From assembly GCA_963728655.1 (NCBI GenBank), contig CAVSLD010000005.1, forward strand, positions 124,001 through 188,000: a stretch of DNA of 64,000 nucleotides. The letters run 5' to 3'. Origin of the DNA: Iamia sp963728655. GTDB lineage: Bacteria; Actinomycetota; Acidimicrobiia; Acidimicrobiales; Iamiaceae. Below the pieces are notes generated by a model. The model did not search any database. It saw only the letters and a program-made list of their open reading frames with translations, and had not been told where the DNA came from. Numbering within the stretch: the stretch's first letter is position 1; every line of letters begins with the position of its first letter. The position numbers and the translations under genes are program-made. Below are positions 56,963 through 64,000 of the stretch, one piece after another.

Positions 56963-56987
56963 GTGATGTGGTGTGCGTCACACGGTA
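56963..56987 (-). promoter_or_regulatory. coxS promoter with overlapping palindrome
   Basis: A -10 box TACCGT (minus strand, 56982-56987) lies 54 nt before the coxS ATG. It overlaps a perfect palindrome GTGTG-CGT-CACAC (56971-56983), itself inside a GTGA-N11-TCAC inverted repeat (56963-56981) that resembles CRP/FNR-type sites. Binding there would control the operon. Confidence 0.5.
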
Positions 56988-57090
56988 CCGGTGGCCGTCC
57001 GCCTCTGCTCACCGCGTGGGCGACGCCCTCGGGGGGCCGCAGCGACTAGGACATGGGCACCGCAGAGTGCGAGGACGGAAGGGCGAGCAG

Positions 57091-58842
57091 ATGGCCGAGG
57101 GCAGCAGTGCCGCGAGCTACGACCTGGTGGTCGTGGGGGCCAACGCGGGGGGCTTCTCGGCCGCCACCGCGGGCCTGGGCCGGGTCAAGGTGCTGGAGCC
57201 GGGGACCACGGTCCCCTTCGGGTCGATGCTCGGCCCCCAGGCCCTCGACATCTCCTTCGGGGAGACGGTCACCTCGATCGACGTCGACGGCGAGGGCCTC
57301 GTCGTCACCACCGCCAAGGGCAGCTACGGCTGCCGGGTGTGCCTCGTCGCCCAGCGGGTCGACGACGACGGGTGGGTCCCGCCCATCCCCGTCACGGCCA
57401 GCGACCGGGTGCACGTCGATGCCCTGCCGGCCCGCATCGCCGATGCCGACCTGCTGGTGGTGGGCCACACCGACCACGCCGTGGAGCTGGCGTCCACCCT
57501 GGTCGAGGGCGGGGCCAACGTCGTGCTCGCGGCCGGCGGCATGGACCCCACCAAGGTGTCGCCCACCGCGGCCGAGGCCCTGCGGGTGCTGGAGAAGGGG
57601 CGCCGCCTCACCGGCCTGTTCCGCTCCGTGCCCGACCAGGTCGGCGAGGTCGACGGCTACCCCATGGCCTTCTTCGGCGACCGCCGCACGCCCGACCTGC
57701 AGTTCGACCACGTCGTGTTCGCCTCGGGCCGCACCACCGTCGGACCCGAGGCCGTGGGCGTCACCGAGGCCGCCCTCGCCTCGCAGAAGGTGTGGTTCCT
57801 GGGCGAGGACGACGTCGTCGGCGGCGCGCCCGCGTCGCCGGGGTGGCGGGTGGCCGCCGACATCGCCGCGGCCTGCTTCCCCGAGGTCGACGTGGCCCCG
57901 TCGCCGTCGCCCGCCGAGCGGGGCCGGGGTGTGCCCGGAGTGGCCGAGCAGCTCCGGGAGGAGCACTACAACGCGACCATCACCTACTTCGAGCCCACCC
58001 ACTCGGACCTCTGGATCCTGCGGGTCCGGCCCGACGAGGGCACGGTGTCGCACCTGCCGGGCCAGTACGCCTCGCTCGGCCTGGGCTACTGGGAGGACCG
58101 CATCGACGACGCCGAGGACCCCGGCCTCGACGGGCGGTGGGACAAGCTGGTGCGGCGCTCGTACTCCATCTCCAACCGCATGCTCGAGCCCAACGGCTAC
58201 CTGGTGGGTGAGCGGGGCGAGGACGAGCTCGAGTTCTACATCGTGCTGGTGCCGCCGACCGACGGGAACGTCCCCGGCCTCACGCCCCGCCTGGCCCTCA
58301 AGCGGGCCGGCGACCGCATCTACCTCGGGCCCAAGGTGGCGGGCCGCTACACGCTGGCGCCGGTCGACGACCCCGAGACGGCGGTGGTGTTCCTCTCCAC
58401 CGGCACCGGCGAGGCGCCCCACAACAACATGCTGGTGGAGCTGCTGCGCAAGGGCCACCGCGGGCCGATCGCCTCGGCCGTGTCGGTCCGGCGCTGGGCC
58501 GACCTGGCCTACATCGACAAGCACCGGTTCCTGGAGGAGCGGTACGCCAACTACTCCTACCTGCCCCTGCCGACCCGTGAGTCCGACGTCCCCAAGCGCT
58601 ACATCCAGGACACCATCACCGACGGCACCCTCGAGGGCCTGCTGGGTGGGCCGCTCGACCCCGAGCGCACCCACGTGTTCCTGTGCGGCAACCCGTCGAT
58701 GATCGGCCTGCCCACCGAGGGCGAGGACGGGTCGGCCTCCTTCCCCGAGACCACCGGCGTGGTCGAGCTCCTCGTCGACCGCGGCTTCACCCTCGACCAG
58801 CGCAAGCAGCGCGGCAACGTCCACTTCGAGGAGTACTGGTAG
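57091..58842 (+). CDS. Two-domain flavoprotein with ferredoxin-NADP reductase module
   Basis: 583 aa. The N-terminal ~300 residues look like a pyridine-nucleotide-disulfide-reductase fold (YDLVVVGANAGGFSAA; later a second Rossmann strand DADLLVVGHTDHAVELASTL) without the redox CxxC. The C-terminal ~270 residues are an FNR domain: FAD-binding RRSYSIS, NADP-binding STGTGEAPHNNML, LCGNPSM and the terminal EEYW aromatic stack. ATG at 57091. A TAGGAC box lies 41 nt upstream. Divergent from the coxS operon and possibly an electron-transfer partner. Confidence 0.85.
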   Translation: MAEGSSAASYDLVVVGANAGGFSAATAGLGRVKVLEPGTTVPFGSMLGPQALDISFGETVTSIDVDGEGLVVTTAKGSYGCRVCLVAQRVDDDGWVPPIPVTASDRVHVDALPARIADADLLVVGHTDHAVELASTLVEGGANVVLAAGGMDPTKVSPTAAEALRVLEKGRRLTGLFRSVPDQVGEVDGYPMAFFGDRRTPDLQFDHVVFASGRTTVGPEAVGVTEAALASQKVWFLGEDDVVGGAPASPGWRVAADIAAACFPEVDVAPSPSPAERGRGVPGVAEQLREEHYNATITYFEPTHSDLWILRVRPDEGTVSHLPGQYASLGLGYWEDRIDDAEDPGLDGRWDKLVRRSYSISNRMLEPNGYLVGERGEDELEFYIVLVPPTDGNVPGLTPRLALKRAGDRIYLGPKVAGRYTLAPVDDPETAVVFLSTGTGEAPHNNMLVELLRKGHRGPIASAVSVRRWADLAYIDKHRFLEERYANYSYLPLPTRESDVPKRYIQDTITDGTLEGLLGGPLDPERTHVFLCGNPSMIGLPTEGEDGSASFPETTGVVELLVDRGFTLDQRKQRGNVHFEEYW

Positions 58843-58856
58843 CCAGCGCCTCCGAC

Positions 58857-58954
58857 CTTTGTACGGAACCACGCCACATGCGGCCACTTCCGTACAAGGT
58901 TGTGGTGACCTCCACCAGCTCTGTCCCGAACCACGGCACATGCGCCCACTTCCG
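58857..58954. repeat. Two-copy nested-palindrome repeat
   Basis: Arms TTGTACGGAA (58859-58868) and TTCCGTACAA (58888-58897) are a perfect 10-bp inverted repeat. A second related unit starts at 58928 (GAACCACGGCACATGCGCCCACTTC, differing by 2 bases from 58866-58890). Period 62. Lies right after the flavoprotein stop. Confidence 0.75.
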
Positions 58955-58991
58955 TCAAGGTCCGGGGTGGTGGTCCTGCGAGCATGGGGTG

Positions 58992-59360
58992 GTGGAGACG
59001 GCTCGGGTCGACCGGTGGATGTGGGCGGTGCGCCTGTTCCGCACCCGGGCCGAGAGCGCGGCGGCGTGCCGGGGCGGCCACGTGCGCATCGACGGGCGGC
59101 CGGCCAAGGCGGCCAGCCCGGTGGCCCCGGGGACGACGGTCGAGGTGCGGGCCCACGACGTCGATCGCACCGTCGAGGTCGTCCGCCCCATCGAGAAGCG
59201 GGTGGGGGCGTCGGTGGCGGCCGACTGCATGGTCGACCACACCCCTCCCCCTTCGCCCCGGGACCTGACCCCACCGGTCGCCGAGCGCGAGCGGGGCGCA
59301 GGCCGTCCCACCAAGCGCGAGCGGCGCGAGATCGACCGTCTCCGCGGTCGCCGCCGCTGA
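58992..59360 (+). CDS. S4-domain RNA-binding protein (Hsp15-like)
   Basis: 122 aa. S4 domain at the N-terminus: ARVDRWMWAVRLFRTRAESAAACRGGHVRIDGRPAKAASPV. Basic C-terminus (PTKRERREIDRLRGRRR). Hsp15-type proteins bind stalled 50S subunits. GTG at 58992 chosen; another GTG is 3 bp upstream. Confidence 0.88.
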   Translation: METARVDRWMWAVRLFRTRAESAAACRGGHVRIDGRPAKAASPVAPGTTVEVRAHDVDRTVEVVRPIEKRVGASVAADCMVDHTPPPSPRDLTPPVAERERGAGRPTKRERREIDRLRGRRR

Positions 59361-59451
59361 CCGCCCACCTGCGCCCCGGCTCCGCTCTTCCACCCTTTTC
59401 CCGCGCCCCTCCCGCCGTACCGGCGGTCCTCGCCGTCGCGGGCGGGGTCGT

Positions 59452-59661
59452 GGGGCCGTCGGAGCGGCCGTGGCCGCGGGCGTCGGAGGCGATCACCTCG
59501 CGCCCCGCAGCGACGAGGGCGTCGACCACTCCGGGCCCCACCCAGCTGAGCTCGGCGTCGGCCACGAAGCCGTGGTGCAGCACCACCGGCGGCCGCCCCG
59601 AGGGATCACCCCAGCGGCGGTGGGCGATGCGGGTGCCGTCGGATGCGGTGAAGGCCTCCAT
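59452..59661 (-). pseudogene. Alpha/beta-hydrolase N-terminal remnant
   Basis: Starts at an ATG (MEAFTASDGTRIAHRRWGDP) and runs through the oxyanion-hole strand VVLHHGFVADAELSW and DARGHGRSDGP, typical of the first 70 residues of an alpha/beta hydrolase. The similarity then stops; the nucleophile elbow and the rest (about 190 residues) are absent, replaced by low-complexity sequence and the S4 gene. Truncated remnant, divergent from fetA. Confidence 0.7.
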
Positions 59662-59680
59662 GGGCCCATCCCGGCGCCGG

Positions 59681-59686
59681 TAGCGT
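59681..59686 (+). promoter_or_regulatory. Leaderless-type -10 box of fetA
   Basis: TAGCGT, 8 nt before the fetA GTG. Confidence 0.45.
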
Positions 59687-59694
59687 CCCCGGAC

Positions 59695-60396
59695 GTGACC
59701 ACGCCCCTGTTCGCCCTCGAGGGCGTGGGCCTGGAGCGGGACGGCACCACCATCCTCCGTGACGTCGACCTCACCGTGTCCGACGCCGGCATCACCGTGC
59801 TGGTGGGGGCGTCGGGCGCGGGCAAGTCCACCCTCCTGCGCTGCCTCAACCGCCTGGAGTGCCCGACCTCGGGCACCATCTCCTTCCGGGGTCGGCCACT
59901 GGCCGACCTCGACCCCCTGGCCCACCGGCGCCGGGTGGCCATGGTGTTCCAGGCCCCCACGCCGTTCCCGGGCACGGTGGCCGACAACCTGCGGGCGGTC
60001 GTCGCCGACCTCACCGACGACGACGCCTGCCGTCTCCTGCACCGCGTCGGTCTCCCCCGCGACCTGCTCGACCGCTCGGCCGATGCCCTCTCCGGTGGCG
60101 AGGCCCAGCGCCTCGTGCTGGCCCGGGCCCTCACGACCGCTCCCGAGGTGCTGCTGGCCGACGAGGCCACCTCGGCGCTGGACGCCACCGCCACCCGGCA
60201 CCTCGAGGAGCTGGCCCGAGCCATGGCCGATGACGGCATGCCCGTGCTCTGGGTGACCCACGACCTGGCCCAGGCCCGCCGCCTGGCCGACCACCTGGTG
60301 GTGACCCGCGCCGGCCTGGTCACCTGGACCGGCCCGGCCGCCGACCCCGCGGCCGAGCCCGCCGTGCGCGACGCCCTCCGCGAGGAGGCCGCGTGA
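59695..60396 (+). CDS. fetA: ABC transporter ATPase, FetA/YbbL type
   Basis: 233 aa. Walker A GASGAGKST (~residue 40), Q-loop FQAPTPFPG, signature LSGGEAQRLVLARAL, Walker B VLLADEATSALD, switch His in WVTHDL. Partner of the FetB permease downstream; the pair exports iron in E. coli. Its TGA overlaps the start of a 103-codon repeat frame (GTGA). Confidence 0.88.
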   Translation: MTTPLFALEGVGLERDGTTILRDVDLTVSDAGITVLVGASGAGKSTLLRCLNRLECPTSGTISFRGRPLADLDPLAHRRRVAMVFQAPTPFPGTVADNLRAVVADLTDDDACRLLHRVGLPRDLLDRSADALSGGEAQRLVLARALTTAPEVLLADEATSALDATATRHLEELARAMADDGMPVLWVTHDLAQARRLADHLVVTRAGLVTWTGPAADPAAEPAVRDALREEAA

Positions 60397-60704
60397 CCCC
60401 CGGGCCCGCCCACGACCCGCAGCACCGACCCGAAGCGGTCAGCCCCAGCGGTGCCAGGGCACCGGGAACCCAGACCAGTACGCCGCACCCACCCGAACTG
60501 GTCAGCCCCAGCGGTGCCAGGGCACCGGGAACCCAGACCAGTACGCCGCACCCACCCGAACTGGTCAGCCCCAGCGGTGCCAGAGCACCGGGAACCCAGA
60601 CCAGTACGCCGCACCCACCCGAAGCGGTCAGCCCCAGCGGTGCCAGAGCACCGGGAACCCAGACCAGTACGCCGCACCGACCGGCGGTTCGGGGCGTTCG
60701 GTGA
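60393..60704 (+). CDS. Tandem-repeat open frame between fetA and fetB
   Basis: 103 codons, made almost entirely of four 21-residue repeats (PELVSPSGARAPGTQTSTPHP). GTG overlaps the fetA stop (GTGA) and its TGA overlaps the fetB start (GTGA). Whether it yields a stable protein is unknown; it may only keep translation running between the two genes. Confidence 0.4.
   Translation: MTPGPAHDPQHRPEAVSPSGARAPGTQTSTPHPPELVSPSGARAPGTQTSTPHPPELVSPSGARAPGTQTSTPHPPEAVSPSGARAPGTQTSTPHRPAVRGVR
60430..60681. repeat. Four-copy 63-bp nested-palindrome array
   Basis: Exact 63-bp period (units anchored at 60437, 60500, 60563, 60626). Each has outer arms ACTGGTC/GACCAGT (60497-60503 and 60536-60542 in unit two) and inner arms GGTGCC/GGCACC. 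Units one and four begin GAAGCGGTC, two and three GAACTGGTC. The length is a multiple of three, so the frame is preserved. Confidence 0.9.
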
Positions 60705-61474
60705 GCGGGGTGATGGGGTGGGGGGCGCTGGCCGCGTCGCTGCTGTTCGTCGCCGTGGCCGTCGCGGTCACCTGGCGCGAGCACCTGCGCCTGGGGCGAC
60801 CCATCGTGGTGGCCGTCGCCCGGTCGCTGGTGCAGATGGCGATCGTCGGCCTGGCCCTGGTGCCCATCGTCGATCCCGACACCCCGCTGGCCTGGTCGTG
60901 GCTCTGGGTCGTCGGCATCGTCGGCTTCGCCTCGGTGACGATCGCCCGCCGGGCGCCCGCGGTGCCCGGGCTGGTGTGGGTCGCGACCGCCGCCATGGCC
61001 CTCGTCGCCCTCACCGGGCTGGGGACGATCTACGGCCTGGGCATCTTCCCGCTGGAGGGCCGGACCCTCGTGCCGGTGGCCGGGATGGTGGTGGGCAACT
61101 CCATGAAGGCAGCCGTGGTCGGCGCGGCCCGGGTGGCCGAGAGCCTGGCCGACCAGCGGGCCGAGGTGGAGGCCGGGCTGGCCCTCGGGATGACGCCCCG
61201 GGCCGCGTCCCAGCGGGTCGTGCGCTCGGCCCTGCGCACCGCCATCTCGCCCCAGGTCGAGCAGACCGCCGGCCTCGGCGTGGTGTTCCTGCCCGGCGCC
61301 ATGACCGGCCTGATCCTGGCCGGCGCCTCGCCCGCCGACGCGGTGCGCACCCAGCTGGCCCTGATGTACGTGATCCTCGCCGGGGTCGTGATCGCGGCCA
61401 CGGTGACCGGCCTCGGGACGTTGGCCCGCCTGACGACGCCGGACCAGACGATCCTCCGCCTGGAGCGTCGCTGA
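60701..61474 (+). CDS. fetB: FetB/YbbM-family membrane permease
   Basis: 257 aa with about seven helices (UPF0014 family). Conserved LRLGRPIVVAVARSLVQMAIVG, VGNSMKAAVV and FLPGAMTGLILAGASPADAV. Works with the FetA ATPase; in E. coli an iron exporter. GTG start overlaps the repeat frame stop. Confidence 0.88.
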   Translation: MSGVMGWGALAASLLFVAVAVAVTWREHLRLGRPIVVAVARSLVQMAIVGLALVPIVDPDTPLAWSWLWVVGIVGFASVTIARRAPAVPGLVWVATAAMALVALTGLGTIYGLGIFPLEGRTLVPVAGMVVGNSMKAAVVGAARVAESLADQRAEVEAGLALGMTPRAASQRVVRSALRTAISPQVEQTAGLGVVFLPGAMTGLILAGASPADAVRTQLALMYVILAGVVIAATVTGLGTLARLTTPDQTILRLERR

Positions 61475-61475
61475 G

Positions 61476-61883
61476 GTGGACACCCAGGAGGCCCGCGCAC
61501 GGGTGGCGGCGGCCCGGGTGGGTCACCTGTCGACGGTGACGTCGGAGGGTCGGCCCCACGTCGTGCCCTGCTGCTTCGCCCTCGTCGGCGACGTCCTGGT
61601 GTCAGCCGTCGACGGCAAGCCCAAGTCGACCACCGCCCTGCGCCGCCTGGCCAACGTCGAGGCCCGCCCGTGGGCGTCCCTGCTGGTGGACCACTACGAC
61701 GACGGCGACTGGTCGGCCCTGTGGTGGGTGCGGGTCGACGGCCGGGCCCGGGTGGTGGCCGCGGGGCCCGAGCGGGAGCGCGCCCTCGACGCCCTCGTGG
61801 CCAAGCACCCCCAGTACCGCGAGGTCCGCCCGCCCGGCGCCGTGCTGGTGGTCGAGGACCTGCGCTGGCGCTCCTGGCCGTGA
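61476..61883 (+). CDS. PPOX-class F420-dependent enzyme
   Basis: 135 aa. ARVAAARVGHLSTVTSEGRPHVVPCCFALVGDVLVSAVDGKPKS is the split-barrel signature of the probable F420-dependent enzymes of actinobacteria. GTG immediately after the fetB stop, with GGAG about 10 nt upstream. Substrate unknown. Confidence 0.85.
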   Translation: MDTQEARARVAAARVGHLSTVTSEGRPHVVPCCFALVGDVLVSAVDGKPKSTTALRRLANVEARPWASLLVDHYDDGDWSALWWVRVDGRARVVAAGPERERALDALVAKHPQYREVRPPGAVLVVEDLRWRSWP

Positions 61884-61959
61884 ACGGCGGGCCGCCGATT
61901 GCGGAGTCACCCCCGCGGTGCGAGGGTGACGGAGGGCACATCGACGCGCGAGGACTCCC

Positions 61960-63456
61960 ATGCTGAAGCAGCTGACCGGCCTGGACGCCACCTTCCTCTA
62001 CATGGAGTCGCCCACCCAGTTCGGGCACGTCTCGGGCCTGTCGGTCTTCCAGCGCCCCGACGACCCCGACTACGACCCGCTCACCGCCTGGCGCGACGAG
62101 ATCGCCCTGCGCCTCCACCGCCTCGAGCCGCTGCGCCGCCGGGTGCGCGACGTCCCCTTCCGCCTCGACCACCCCTACTGGGAGGACGACCCGGACTTCG
62201 ACCTCGAGTACCACGTGCGCCACACCGCGGTGGCGCCTCCGGGCTCCGATCGCCAGCTGGGCGAGCTGGTCGCCCGCATCATCGGCCGCCCCCTCGACCG
62301 GCGCCGGCCGCTGTGGGAGTCCTACGTGATCGAGGGCCTGCCCGACGACCGGTTCGGGATCCTCACCAAGATCCACCACGCCACCGTCGACGGGGCCAGC
62401 GGGGCCGAGCTGCTCAGCATGATGCTCGACGACACCCCCGATGCCGACCACGCCGCCGACCAGGCGGCCGACCCCTGGACACCCGAACGGAACCACACCG
62501 ATGCCGAGGTGCTGGCCCGGGCGTCGGTGGGCCTGCTGCGCAAGCCCGGGCGCGCTCTGGTGCTGGGCGCCCGCACCGCCCGCGACGTCGGGCGGGCCAC
62601 CCGCAACCCGGTGCTCGTGGCCGCCGCCGGCCAGGTGCGCAACAACCTCCGGGGCCCGCTGGGCACGGTGCTGAACATCGGCCGGGACCGGGGCCCCGAG
62701 GGCCGCATCGCCGGGCCGCTGCCGAAGCACATGGGCCCACCCACGCCGTTCAACGCCACCATCACCGCCCACCGCCGCTTCGCCTTCCGCTCCACCTCGC
62801 TGTCGTCGGTGAAGGACGTGAAGCGGGCCATGGGAGCCACCGTCAACGACGTGGTCATGGCCATGTGCGCCGGGGGTCTCCGCCGCTGGCTGGAGGACCA
62901 CGACGCCCTGCCCGACAAGGCCCTGGTGGCCATGGTGCCCATCTCGGTCCGCACCGGTCTGGAGGCCGAGCGCTGGACGAACCGGGTGTCGGCCCTGTTC
63001 AGCTCCCTGCCCACCGACGAGGCCGACCCCCTCGAGCGGGTCCGCAAGGTCAACGAGGGCATGGTCGGGGCCAAGGGCCTCTTCGACGCGGTGCCGGCCG
63101 AGGAGCTCACCGACTTCACCCAGTTCGCCCCGCCCGCGGTGTTCTCCGGCGCCATGCGCACCGCCCTGCGCCTCACCGGTCGGCTCACCTCGCCGGTGAA
63201 CCTGGTGGTGTCCAACGTGCCCGGGCCGCGCGAGCCGCTCTACACGGCCGGGGCCGAGCTCCTGCACTACTACCCGGTGTCGACCATCGTCGACGGCCAG
63301 GGCCTCAACATCACGGTGCAGAGCTACCGCGACACCCTCGACGTCGGCCTGGTGGCGTGCCGGGAGCTGGTGCCCGACCTCTGGGACATGTGCGACCACA
63401 TCGTCGAGGAGCTGGCGGTCCTGGGCAAGGCCGTCGGCGTCGACGTCGAGCTCTGA
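61960..63456 (+). CDS. Wax-ester synthase/diacylglycerol acyltransferase
   Basis: 498 aa. Forms storage triacylglycerol or wax esters from acyl-CoA. Catalytic HHATVDG motif (His ~139) fits the HHxxxDG consensus. N-terminal LTGLDATFLYMESP and C-terminal VVSNVPGPREPLYTAGAELLHYYPVSTIVDGQGLNITVQSY are typical. ATG with GAGG 7 nt upstream. Confidence 0.93.
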   Translation: MLKQLTGLDATFLYMESPTQFGHVSGLSVFQRPDDPDYDPLTAWRDEIALRLHRLEPLRRRVRDVPFRLDHPYWEDDPDFDLEYHVRHTAVAPPGSDRQLGELVARIIGRPLDRRRPLWESYVIEGLPDDRFGILTKIHHATVDGASGAELLSMMLDDTPDADHAADQAADPWTPERNHTDAEVLARASVGLLRKPGRALVLGARTARDVGRATRNPVLVAAAGQVRNNLRGPLGTVLNIGRDRGPEGRIAGPLPKHMGPPTPFNATITAHRRFAFRSTSLSSVKDVKRAMGATVNDVVMAMCAGGLRRWLEDHDALPDKALVAMVPISVRTGLEAERWTNRVSALFSSLPTDEADPLERVRKVNEGMVGAKGLFDAVPAEELTDFTQFAPPAVFSGAMRTALRLTGRLTSPVNLVVSNVPGPREPLYTAGAELLHYYPVSTIVDGQGLNITVQSYRDTLDVGLVACRELVPDLWDMCDHIVEELAVLGKAVGVDVEL

Positions 63457-63470
63457 GCGGCCCCCCGGCG

Positions 63471-63860
63471 GTGCAAGCCCTGCGGATCGCCCGCCCCACC
63501 GACGACCTGGACGGCGTCGGCGCCTTCTACCGCGACGGCCTCGGCCTCGACGTGCTGGCCTCCTTCGCCGGCCACGACGGCTTCGACGGCCTGGTCCTGG
63601 GCCGCCCCGACCTGGCCTGGCACCTCGAGCTGGTGCACCGCCACGGCCACCCGGCCGGGCCGTGCCCGGACCCCGAGCACCTGCTGGCCGTCTACCACGA
63701 CTCGCCCGCCGCCCACGCCGAGGCGGTGGCCCGGGTGGAGGCGGCCGGCGGGCGGCGGTGGACCCACCCCAACCCGTGGTGGGGCGCGCACGGCACGGTG
63801 GTCCTCGACCCCGACGGCTACCCCCTCGTGCTGGTGGCCTCGGCCTGGTCCGGCGCCTGA
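63471..63860 (+). CDS. VOC-family (glyoxalase/bleomycin resistance) protein
   Basis: 129 aa; GTG chosen 14 bp after the wax-synthase stop. One pair of beta-alpha-beta-beta-beta units: IARPTDDLDGVGAFYRDGLGLDVLASF, later HGTVVLDPDGYPLVLV. Metal-ligand positions are not clear. Substrate unknown. Confidence 0.85.
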   Translation: MQALRIARPTDDLDGVGAFYRDGLGLDVLASFAGHDGFDGLVLGRPDLAWHLELVHRHGHPAGPCPDPEHLLAVYHDSPAAHAEAVARVEAAGGRRWTHPNPWWGAHGTVVLDPDGYPLVLVASAWSGA

Positions 63861-63881
63861 GCGACGACGCCCGCCCCCCGC

Positions 63882-64000
63882 TCAGGCGTAGGGGTTGGGG
63901 AGGTCGACCGAGACGGTGAGCTGGGCCAGTCCCGCGGGCACCACCTCGGTGACCGACCAGGTGCCGCCGGGGTGCAGGTCGACGTCGAGCACCGCGCAGT
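63882..64000 (-). CDS. C-terminal end of an unidentified gene
   Basis: Open on the minus strand from the window edge to a TGA at 63882, 39 complete codons ending LTVSVDLPNPYA. Converges on the VOC gene. The visible part is a short beta-rich tail; no family can be assigned. Confidence 0.5.
   Translation of the reverse strand, partial: CAVLDVDLHPGGTWSVTEVVPAGLAQLTVSVDLPNPYA

Noticed and set aside
57046..60294. A 1,082-codon minus-strand frame across the flavoprotein, S4 and fetA region
   Set aside because: Only the 70 residues at 59452-59661 look like protein; the rest is antisense of well-supported plus-strand genes.
60430..60681. CRISPR array
   Set aside because: The repeats are directly abutting 63-bp units without unique spacers, contain internal palindromes, and no cas gene is in the window.

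Overview
The window looks like chromosome of a very GC-rich actinobacterium. The evidence is the F420-type enzymes, an actinobacterial Tad pilus locus with a DUF4244 protein, a class E sortase, a WS/DGAT wax-ester synthase, abundant GTG starts and GTGA/ATGA stop-start overlaps. The gene content fits the class Acidimicrobiia (Iamia-like) best, but that placement is inference. I saw no rRNA, tRNA, CRISPR array, transposase or prophage gene.

Layout. 1-8.6 kb: 3' end of a GGDEF-EAL protein, then holB-tmk-topA on the minus strand, small membrane proteins, arfB, and an anti-sigma kinase/STAS pair. 8.7-20 kb: a DUF1998 DEAD-box helicase facing a minus-strand surface block (FN3-like surface protein, class E sortase, LPXTG protein, then tadE, DUF4244, tadC, tadB, tadA/cpaF, cpaE-like) and a divergent HAD phosphatase; I recall the same gene set and order from mycobacteria. 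20-28 kb: F420/PPOX enzyme, histidine phosphatase, EEP lipoprotein, primary-type sigma factor, and two decayed tandem AfsR/SARP-type regulators. 28.2-33.1 kb: one giant LPXTG-anchored PKD protein. 33-44 kb: EamA exporter, HAD enzyme, hisG, hisE, nadE, glnE, and a biotinyl-carboxyltransferase fusion. 44-48.6 kb: a P-type cation ATPase with a tandem universal stress protein, as in the mycobacterial ctpF/Rv1996 dormancy pair, and a Ddn-like nitroreductase. 48.7-57 kb: a seven-gene molybdenum hydroxylase operon of the form II cox type (S-L-M, MoxR, VWA, XdhC, CoxG) with a divergent FNR-like flavoprotein. 57-64 kb: S4 protein, fetA-fetB type exporter, PPOX enzyme, wax-ester synthase, VOC protein and one truncated gene.

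Three patterns run across the whole window. First, at least seven gene junctions carry tandem copies of units, usually 46-50 bp, built as nested palindromes; in three places they extend or replace coding sequence while keeping the reading frame (two arrays have a 63-bp period, one a 138-bp period). Second, many genes without a Shine-Dalgarno sequence have a TA-S-S-S-T hexamer 6-9 nt before the start codon, the layout of leaderless transcripts. Third, single-base indels interrupt several otherwise good genes (sortase, giant surface protein, USP, xdhC, SARP), so some of the breaks may be sequence errors.

How the genes work together. The sortase should anchor the two LPRTG proteins to the wall next to the Tad pilus apparatus. 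The ATPase and USP genes share an upstream motif and are probably co-regulated. The cox-type operon encodes the enzyme plus its maturation and membrane-docking factors, with a palindrome over its promoter.
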